Positions 24,234 to 27,976 of a stretch of DNA of 27,976 nucleotides are shown here, in pieces. This DNA is from Oscillospiraceae bacterium. Lineage in GTDB: Bacteria; Bacillota; Clostridia; Oscillospirales; Ruminococcaceae. The notes under the pieces are model-generated. The model was not told the DNA's origin. It worked only from the letters and a program-made list of their open reading frames with translations, and ran no database searches. The position numbers and the translations under genes were made by a program. Within the stretch, counting starts at the first letter, position 1; every line of letters begins with the position of its first letter. The stretch covers positions 1-27,976 of the forward strand of contig JAEDGE010000005.1 in NCBI GenBank assembly GCA_016297675.1, given 5' to 3'.

Positions 24234-24722
24234 TTACAGGGAAATATGAGTCATAAAAATGCCACCCTTTTCGTAGTCAATATAACCATAAGACGGCGGC
24301 ATACCATCTCTTGGGCGGGAAGCACTGCCGGGATTCATCAGGTACATCCCATTCGGAAGATACTGAATGCAGCGAACGTGTGTATGCCCATGCAGGACAA
24401 TATCACAATTTTGTGCCTGTGCCTCCTGTAAGAGAATATCAGAGGTATAGTTCACAGCATGGCGGTTACCATGTGCGGCAAAAATTCGATGATTGGGAAT
24501 CAGATTTAACGTCAAAGTCAATGGCATATCGTGATTAAAATCGCAGTTTCCCTTGACTGCAAAGAATTTTTGCTGCCATTCCGGATGATTGGAGAGGAAC
24601 AGCTGTACTTCTTTTTCCCCGTCGCCGAGATGAATGCAGGCATCTGCATTGGCATGACGCTGTAAGATGGTTTCCAGTACGCGATAGTTGCCATGTGTAT
24701 CTGATAGTACAATAATCCGCAT
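24234..24722 (-). CDS. YfcE/MJ0936-type metallophosphodiesterase
   Basis: A 162-residue single-domain calcineurin-like phosphoesterase. Metal-binding motifs are in order: LSDTHGN (residues 6-12), HLGDGEKEV, KGNCDFN, AAHGNRHAV and LHGHTHV, with MNPGSAS near the C-terminus as usual for this family. Relatives hydrolyse phosphodiesters in vitro, but the cellular substrate is not established. AAAGGAA precedes ATG 24722, and a sigma-A promoter lies about 100 bases upstream. The 74 bases to the YfhO start contain only a GTTTC/GAAAC mini-stem with a poly-T loop. Confidence 0.9.
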   Translation of the reverse strand: MRIIVLSDTHGNYRVLETILQRHANADACIHLGDGEKEVQLFLSNHPEWQQKFFAVKGNCDFNHDMPLTLTLNLIPNHRIFAAHGNRHAVNYTSDILLQEAQAQNCDIVLHGHTHVRCIQYLPNGMYLMNPGSASRPRDGMPPSYGYIDYEKGGIFMTHISL

Positions 24723-24818
24723 GATGGTATTCCTTTCTATTTGATATTATTTTCTATTTATTTAGAAGCGAAAAGCAGACGTATTTTTTGTTCCGTCCTG
24801 TAAAATGACATCTCTTTT

Positions 24819-24847
24819 ATTATAACATAAATGCACCGCAATTACAA
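24819..24847 (-). promoter_or_regulatory. Sigma-A promoter for the yfcE-YfhO-nudF operon
   Basis: On the minus strand TTGTAA (24842-24847), 17 bases, then TATAAT (24819-24824) with a TGn extension. Its -35 lies only about 12 bases from the ribosome site of the divergent small-protein operon, so the two transcription units share one short control region. Confidence 0.8.
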
Positions 24848-24871
24848 CCTATTTTTTGAAAGGAGTTTATG

Positions 24872-25114
24872 ATGAAAATGCAGTCTTCCCAAATGGATGA
24901 ATTGTTGCAGATGGTTGGAAAAAAGTTAGGGGTTTCACCGGAACAGTTGCGGACGGATTTAGAATCCGGCAAGCTGGAGCAGGCAATGCAGAACATGCCG
25001 AAAAAAGAAGCAGCCAAGATGCAGAATCTGCTAAAAGATCCGAAAAAAATGGAACAGCTGATGAATGCACCGCAGGCGAAAGCCTTGTATGAAAAGTTGA
25101 TGGGAAAGCAGTAA
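24872..25114 (+). CDS. Small helical protein, 80 aa, first of the small-protein/BofA cluster
   Basis: I do not recognise a named family. The protein is soluble, highly charged and almost wholly helical, rich in Met, Lys and Gln, with no signal peptide. Residues 16-35 read like a short helical domain (KKLGVSPEQLRTDLESGKLE), and 48-62 hold KMQNLLKDPKKMEQL, a motif that recurs in the next gene. ATG 24872 is preferred to the adjacent ATG 24869 because AAAGGAG then has a 6-base spacing instead of 3. The next gene starts 7 bases after the stop. The final gene of this cluster is BofA-like, so a sporulation role is possible, but this is inference from neighbourhood only. Confidence 0.75.
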   Translation: MKMQSSQMDELLQMVGKKLGVSPEQLRTDLESGKLEQAMQNMPKKEAAKMQNLLKDPKKMEQLMNAPQAKALYEKLMGKQ

Positions 25115-25121
25115 CCGTATC

Positions 25122-25490
25122 ATGGATGATATGATGGAGAAAATGCAGTCGCTGCTGTCTGACCCGGAGAGTATGCAGCAACTGCAAGAGCTGGCACAGA
25201 TGTTGCAGCCGGATGCAGGGGAGCAGGAGACGGGAGAACCATCGTCACCGACAGATGCAGCAGAATCCACAGAGGAAAGTGGCGGCGGTTTTGATTTTGG
25301 TACATTGATGAAGGTTTCACAGCTGATGGGTTCAGCGGAAGACGATCCGGATGCGGCACTGCTGCTGGCATTGAAACCACATTTACGGGCAGAGCGGCAG
25401 AAGAAAGTGGAAAAGGCAGTGAAGATGCTGAAACTGCTTTCGATGTGGACACTTTTAAAGGAGAGTGGTATGCTAAAAGATTTGCTGTAG
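25122..25490 (+). CDS. Acidic/basic two-part small protein, 122 aa
   Basis: Unrecognised. Residues 1-30 carry KMQSLLSDPESMQQLQ, closely resembling a stretch in the preceding protein. About 31-60 are an acidic Pro/Ser/Thr/Glu linker with a glycine run, and 61-122 are a basic helical domain containing ALLLALKPHLRAERQKKVEKAVKML with a hydrophobic end (LLSMWTLLKESGMLKDLL). There is no signal peptide; the C-terminal end is amphipathic rather than membrane spanning. The start lies 7 bases after the previous stop and has no clear ribosome site, so it probably depends on coupled translation. ATG 25131 is an alternative start. Confidence 0.72.
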   Translation: MDDMMEKMQSLLSDPESMQQLQELAQMLQPDAGEQETGEPSSPTDAAESTEESGGGFDFGTLMKVSQLMGSAEDDPDAALLLALKPHLRAERQKKVEKAVKMLKLLSMWTLLKESGMLKDLL

Positions 25491-25626
25491 TGTAATTTTT
25501 CAGGCAACAGAAACAGAATTAGTGCTTTCTGCATATATAGTTTCATACAGTGTCATGCACTGCAATACCGCTTCTGGTGGAAGTCGGTGTATCGGTTGAT
25601 GCGTATCAAAAAGGAGGCGAATCGGC

Positions 25627-25965
25627 GTGCCGCAATATACCAGAAGAGACGGCGATGCCATGCGGCAAGATGCCATTCGCCGTTCCCGAGAGATGTATCA
25701 TCGTGTCGTACCGCCGCAGGAATCACAGGCATCCAGTTATGATTTTTTACCGCTGCGGGAAGAGCCGGCTGCCCCCAAATCGTCACCACAGATCCCTTCG
25801 TCAAAAAAGCCACCGCAGATGGGGCTGTTTGGAAATTGGAATCCGACAGAATTACTGGAAAAACTGGATAAAGATCAAATTTTGATTCTGGTGTTGTTGG
25901 TCATGTTGTATAAAGAGGGGGGAGATAAAAAACTGATGATGGCATTGGCATATTTATTGACATAA
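25627..25965 (+). CDS. Small protein with hydrophobic C-terminus, 112 aa
   Basis: Unrecognised. GTG 25627 is used because AAGGAGG sits 9 bases upstream. Residues 1-30 are Arg-rich (MPQYTRRDGDAMRQDAIRRS), 31-68 a Pro/Ser linker, and 70-112 a conserved-looking block: LFGNWNPTELLEKLDKDQ, then a hydrophobic helix ILILVLLVMLY, the turn KEGGDKK, and a second hydrophobic stretch LMMALAYLLT. The hydrophobic hairpin could lie on or in the membrane. The 136 bases between this gene and the previous one hold a CAGTG/CACTG inverted repeat and CATACAGT, which resembles a sigma-E -10 without a convincing -35. The BofA-like gene follows after 18 bases. Confidence 0.72.
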   Translation: MPQYTRRDGDAMRQDAIRRSREMYHRVVPPQESQASSYDFLPLREEPAAPKSSPQIPSSKKPPQMGLFGNWNPTELLEKLDKDQILILVLLVMLYKEGGDKKLMMALAYLLT

Positions 25966-25983
25966 GACGGAGGAAGAAACAGG

Positions 25984-26238
25984 ATGGAACATATTGTTTT
26001 TTGGGCGATTTGGGCAGCACTTGCTTTGTTCATGGGCAGTTTTTACCTACATCGTAAGCATGTCATCCGTTCGCTGCTGCGAGGAACACTGACGGGCGTA
26101 GCAGCGTTGTTGCTGCTGCATTATTTCGGGCATTGGATTGGGTTTTCACCGGAAGTCAGTCTGTTTAATCTGATGCAGGCAGTTATTCTTGGTGTGCCGG
26201 GTGTCGTGCTGATGACCGTGGTGCACTTTCTCTTATAA
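25984..26238 (+). CDS. BofA family protein (pro-sigma-K processing inhibitor-like)
   Basis: An 84-residue integral membrane protein with three hydrophobic segments (about 4-22, 34-52, 63-84). The C-terminal SLFNLMQAVILGVPGVVLM fits the most conserved part of the BofA family, in which a Gly-Val-Pro-Gly sits in the last helix. In Bacillus, BofA holds the SpoIVFB protease inactive in the forespore outer membrane; many clostridia keep BofA-like proteins without SpoIVFB, so the partner here is unknown. GGAGG lies about 10 bases before ATG 25984. It closes the four-gene small-protein cluster, and the convergent rplL terminator follows. Confidence 0.72.
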   Translation: MEHIVFWAIWAALALFMGSFYLHRKHVIRSLLRGTLTGVAALLLLHYFGHWIGFSPEVSLFNLMQAVILGVPGVVLMTVVHFLL

Positions 26239-26292
26239 AAATGTGCATAGTATAAAAAGACTCTGCAAATCATTAAAAATAAAAACAGATAC

Positions 26293-26328
26293 AAAAAATC
26301 CTGCGGCTGTTTTTCACAACCGCAGGAT
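26293..26328 (-). terminator. Terminator of rplJ-rplL (also facing the BofA-like gene)
   Basis: ATCCTGCGG (26298-26306) and CCGCAGGAT (26320-26328) form a 9-bp stem, extended inward by TGT/ACA after one mismatch. On the minus strand six T follow directly. On the plus strand the tail is poorer, so it probably serves rplL mainly. Confidence 0.85.
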
Positions 26329-26354
26329 ATGGACTGTTTTTAGAATCGAAAATC

Positions 26355-26726
26355 TTACTTGATTTCGATGGTTGCACCAGCTTCTTCCAGCTTAGCCTTC
26401 AGAGCTTCTGCATCAGCCTTGGAAACGCCTTCCTTGATGGTAGCCGGAGCAGATTCAACAACTGCCTTAGCTTCCTTCAGACCCAGACCCAGAGCGTCCT
26501 TAGCAGCCTTGATAACAGCCATCTTAGCGTCACCAAAGGAAGCCAGAACAACATCAAATTCGGTCTTTTCTTCAGCAGCAGAACTTGCAGAGTCTCCAGA
26601 CGGAGCAGCAGCCATAACAGCAGTTACACCGAATTCTTCCTGAATTGCGTCGATCAGTTCGGACAGTTCCAGAACAGACAGAGTCTTGATTTCTTCAATG
26701 AAATTTAAAATCTTTTCAGATGCCAT
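26355..26726 (-). CDS. rplL: Large ribosomal subunit protein bL12 (L7/L12)
   Basis: A 123-residue stalk protein. Residues 1-35 form the helical dimer domain (EKILNFIEEIKTLSVLELSELI), about 36-52 the Ala/Ser-rich flexible hinge, and 53-123 the factor-binding domain (EFDVVLASFGDAK, AAKDALGLGLKEAKAVVES, ALKAKLEEAGATIEIK). It binds uL10 in several copies and recruits elongation factors. AAAGGAG precedes ATG 26726. Full length and normal. It follows rplJ after 80 bases that hold a strong hairpin. Confidence 0.98.
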   Translation of the reverse strand: MASEKILNFIEEIKTLSVLELSELIDAIQEEFGVTAVMAAAPSGDSASSAAEEKTEFDVVLASFGDAKMAVIKAAKDALGLGLKEAKAVVESAPATIKEGVSKADAEALKAKLEEAGATIEIK

Positions 26727-26758
26727 GATAGTAATCTCCTTTATAATATTGTAAAGTT

Positions 26759-26788
26759 GTCCGCTATGCCGTCATGCGGCAGCCGGAC
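26759..26788 (-). other. Intercistronic hairpin between rplJ and rplL
   Basis: GTCCG/CGGAC (26759-26763 with 26784-26788) and TGCCG/CGGCA (26767-26771 with 26777-26781) stack into one hairpin with a small internal loop. No T-run follows. It may be an RNase processing site or help set the higher output of rplL over rplJ. Confidence 0.55.
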
Positions 26789-26806
26789 ATTGGACGAATC
26801 GCTGTC

Positions 26807-27322
26807 TTATGCAGCTTCTTCTTCGTTCTTCTTGTCTGCCAGAGCCTGCAAAGTAGCAGCCAGCTTCCGCAGCGGGCCCTGCAGAGAGCCAACGAGCTGT
26901 GCCAGCAGAACATCCTTGGACGGGATCTTGGACAGTGCCTGTACACCGGCGGTGTCGTAAGCAGTGCCTTCTACATAACCAGCCTTCAGATTGAAGGTTT
27001 CCGGCTTGGTTTCAGCGAACTTGCCCAGAATACGAGCCGGAGCAGTCTGATCGTCGTTAGAAACAGCGATTGCAGTAGTGCCGTGCAGAACATCTTCAAA
27101 AGCGTCTGCAATGCCCATTTCCTTGAATGCAAAACGGAGCATAGAGTTCTTCTCAACGGTGTAAGAAACGTTTGCTTCCCGCAGTTCCTTTCTCAGCTTG
27201 GTATCTTCTTCCACGGTAATTCCCTTGTAGTCAACCAAAACGAAAGAAACACTGTTCTGCAGCTTTTCTGTCAGAGCAGCCACCTTTGCCTTTTTGCTTT
27301 CCAGAATCTTTTCACTTGCCAT
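26807..27322 (-). CDS. rplJ: Large ribosomal subunit protein uL10
   Basis: A 171-residue stalk base protein that binds 23S rRNA and carries the bL12 dimers. Family landmarks: SVSFVLVDYKGITVEEDTKLR, LREANVSYTVEKNSMLRFAF, GTTAIAVSNDD, and the C-terminal helix LRKLAATLQALADKKNEEE that holds bL12. GGAGGTG lies 7 bases before ATG 27322. In bacteria the L10-L12 complex represses its own operon by binding the leader, and such a leader with an attenuator is visible upstream. The usual neighbours rplK-rplA upstream and rpoB-rpoC downstream are missing here. Confidence 0.98.
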   Translation of the reverse strand: MASEKILESKKAKVAALTEKLQNSVSFVLVDYKGITVEEDTKLRKELREANVSYTVEKNSMLRFAFKEMGIADAFEDVLHGTTAIAVSNDDQTAPARILGKFAETKPETFNLKAGYVEGTAYDTAGVQALSKIPSKDVLLAQLVGSLQGPLRKLAATLQALADKKNEEEAA

Positions 27323-27376
27323 GTGAATTCACCTCCGATACTATTGTTATCGTATCAAAGAAATGCCGTCACAATC

Positions 27377-27408
27377 AAAAAAAGCCGCTATTCGACAGGG
27401 AATGCGGC
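27377..27408 (-). terminator. Attenuator terminator in the rplJ leader
   Basis: On the minus strand GCCGC and GCGGC pair, extended by TTC/GAA, and are followed by TTTTTTT. It lies about 55 bases before rplJ, downstream of the L10-binding region, where premature termination would set rplJ-rplL expression. Confidence 0.8.
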
Positions 27409-27503
27409 AGTATCATCTTGATAGAGCAATTCCTCGGCTGGATTTACGGCGGATGCCACCAGCTGTCTTTAGAATACGATATTCACGTTGCGTTACACAA
27501 CGT
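27409..27503 (-). ncRNA. L10 ribosomal protein leader
   Basis: This region of the minus-strand transcript contains AAAGACAGCTGGTGGC and then CAGCCGAGGAATTGC, which match the conserved core of the L10(L12)4-binding leader I know from Firmicutes. A small ACGTTG/CAACGT hairpin (27485-27503) opens the leader. Binding of excess L10-L12 complex would favour the attenuator that follows. Confidence 0.8.
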
Positions 27504-27508
27504 TTTAT

Positions 27509-27537
27509 ACTATACCACACTTTTCGCCGTTTGTCAA
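27509..27537 (-). promoter_or_regulatory. Sigma-A promoter for rplJ-rplL
   Basis: On the minus strand TTGACA (27532-27537), 17 bases, then TATAGT (27509-27514). It lies just before the L10 leader, about 18 bases beyond the stop of the small upstream gene, and shows that rplJ-rplL is transcribed independently here. Confidence 0.85.
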
Positions 27538-27554
27538 GTGTTTTTTTGAAAAAA

Positions 27555-27746
27555 TTAAAAAATTGGTTGGGAAATTAGATACTCTTCTGTTTTCTGCTGG
27601 ACGTTCTTCAGGCTCTTTACCTGTTCCTGTAGAATATTTCGTTCAGGTTCTGGCAAAGAATTTTTTTGCAGAATCGCTTCGAGCGATTCAATGGTATTAC
27701 AGATTTCGGAAAAAAGTGTGAAATAAGGCTTTTGATACAGTTCCAT
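27555..27746 (-). CDS. Small hypothetical protein, 63 aa
   Basis: No family recognised. The protein is charged and helical (MELYQKPYFTLFSEICNTIE, then ESLEAILQKNSLPEPERNIL), without signal peptide or membrane segment; the spacing of Leu, Ile and Val suggests a two-helix hairpin with a turn at LPEPER. Two things support it as a real gene despite its size. AGGAGG lies 9 bases before ATG 27746, and a full sigma-A promoter stands about 30 bases further out. It ends just before the rplJ promoter. Confidence 0.7.
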   Translation of the reverse strand: MELYQKPYFTLFSEICNTIESLEAILQKNSLPEPERNILQEQVKSLKNVQQKTEEYLISQPIF

Positions 27747-27771
27747 GTAGAATCACCTCCTATCTGCTCTC

Positions 27772-27800
27772 ATTATGCCACAATATGTGCCAAATGTCAA
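27772..27800 (-). promoter_or_regulatory. Sigma-A promoter for the 63-aa gene
   Basis: On the minus strand TTGACA (27795-27800), 17 bases, then CATAAT (27772-27777) with a TGG extension before it. It is oriented toward the gene starting at 27746. Confidence 0.8.
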
Positions 27801-27850
27801 TGGGGGAAAATGTAGAATGATAGAATAAAAGAGAAAAAGGAGGGAAATCT

Positions 27851-27964
27851 ATGACCTATCAGCGGATTCGCAATTTACGGGAGGATGCGGATTTTACACA
27901 ACAAAAAATGGCAGATTTATTATTTAAAATCCCGACTTGCACATGGGGTTTGAAAGCGGTATAA
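27851..27964 (+). pseudogene. Truncated XRE-type helix-turn-helix regulator
   Basis: AAGGAGG precedes ATG 27851, and the first 25 residues (MTYQRIRNLREDADFTQQKM and on) are a typical XRE start: helix 1, then TQQKMADLL as the second helix. After residue 26 the sequence (KIPTCTWGLKAV) no longer fits, and the frame stops at residue 37, before the recognition helix and helix 4. Another frame reads GFESG, which resembles the Y/F-E-x-G turn of intact members, so a small frameshift is one explanation; a deletion junction is another. The window ends 12 bases later, so the remainder cannot be judged. Confidence 0.6.
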
Positions 27965-27965
27965 T
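27937..27965 (+). promoter_or_regulatory. Possible promoter at the right window edge
   Basis: TTGCAC (27937-27942), 17 bases, then TATAAT (27960-27965), overlapping the 3' end of the broken XRE frame. The -10 is perfect and the -35 only half conserved. What it would transcribe lies beyond the window. Confidence 0.35.
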
Positions 27966-27976
27966 ATAATCACTTC

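Noticed and set aside
1..27976. CRISPR array, tRNA or rRNA genes, transposase genes or attachment sites
   Set aside because: No regularly spaced repeats, cloverleaf-like segments, transposase motifs or paired direct repeats flanking an insert were found in the gaps between genes.

Overview
The window looks like chromosome from a low-to-mid GC Gram-positive anaerobe of the class Clostridia, most likely a Ruminococcus-like member of the Oscillospiraceae/Ruminococcaceae. This is inferred from strong AGGAGG ribosome sites, sigma-A promoters with extended -10 elements, a clostridial mreBCD-mrdA...mgsA gene order, a DUF4321 protein, SpoVG, a BofA-like protein and a ferredoxin-nitroreductase. No 16S rRNA or other decisive marker is present, so the genus is only a suggestion. 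I found no tRNA, rRNA, CRISPR array, IS element or prophage.

Layout. (1) 1-1060 is the edge of an accessory/defence segment: the C-terminal part of a YeeA/MmeI-type DNA methyltransferase, an intact MNT nucleotidyltransferase antitoxin and a severely truncated HEPN toxin remnant. (2) 1080-6828, plus strand: a membrane-anchored CapA-type protein, a redox pair (4Fe-4S nitroreductase and flavodoxin-like reductase), an unknown protein overlapping a lipoprotein gene, a histidine phosphatase, and an M23 endopeptidase (SpoIIQ-like) whose ribosome site lies inside a hairpin. It ends in a perfect-stem bidirectional terminator. (3) 6941-20538, minus strand, is housekeeping, in order of transcription: murC, zapA, a U32 peptidase, dut, a DUF4321 protein, mreB, mreC, mreD, mrdA (PBP2), mgsA, hisS and aspS. 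This is cell-wall synthesis and cell shape, followed by central metabolism and translation. (4) spoVG diverges from murC at 20753. (5) 21129-24722, minus strand: a yfcE-type phosphodiesterase, a YfhO-family membrane protein and an ADP-ribose pyrophosphatase behind one sigma-A promoter. (6) 24872-26238, plus strand: four small proteins, three unrecognised plus a BofA-family membrane protein. (7) 26355-27322, minus strand: rplJ-rplL with a clear L10 autoregulatory leader, then a 63-aa gene, and at the right edge a broken XRE regulator.

How the genes work together. Precursor synthesis (MurC), the elongation machine (MreBCD, PBP2), the Z-ring factor ZapA and peptidoglycan/envelope proteins (M23, CapA, YfhO) make most of the window a wall and shape region. 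The minCDE-rodA genes that I recall lying between mrdA and mgsA in many Clostridia are missing, which would fit a coccoid organism.

Most worth a second look: the 24-bp perfect palindrome laid over the mreB promoter, the terminator placed immediately before hisS with no room for a promoter after it, the ribosome-site-masking hairpin of the M23 gene, the small-protein/BofA operon, and the two truncated genes near the window edges. None is proven here to be a new system. The small-protein operon and the mreB palindrome are the best candidates for something undescribed.
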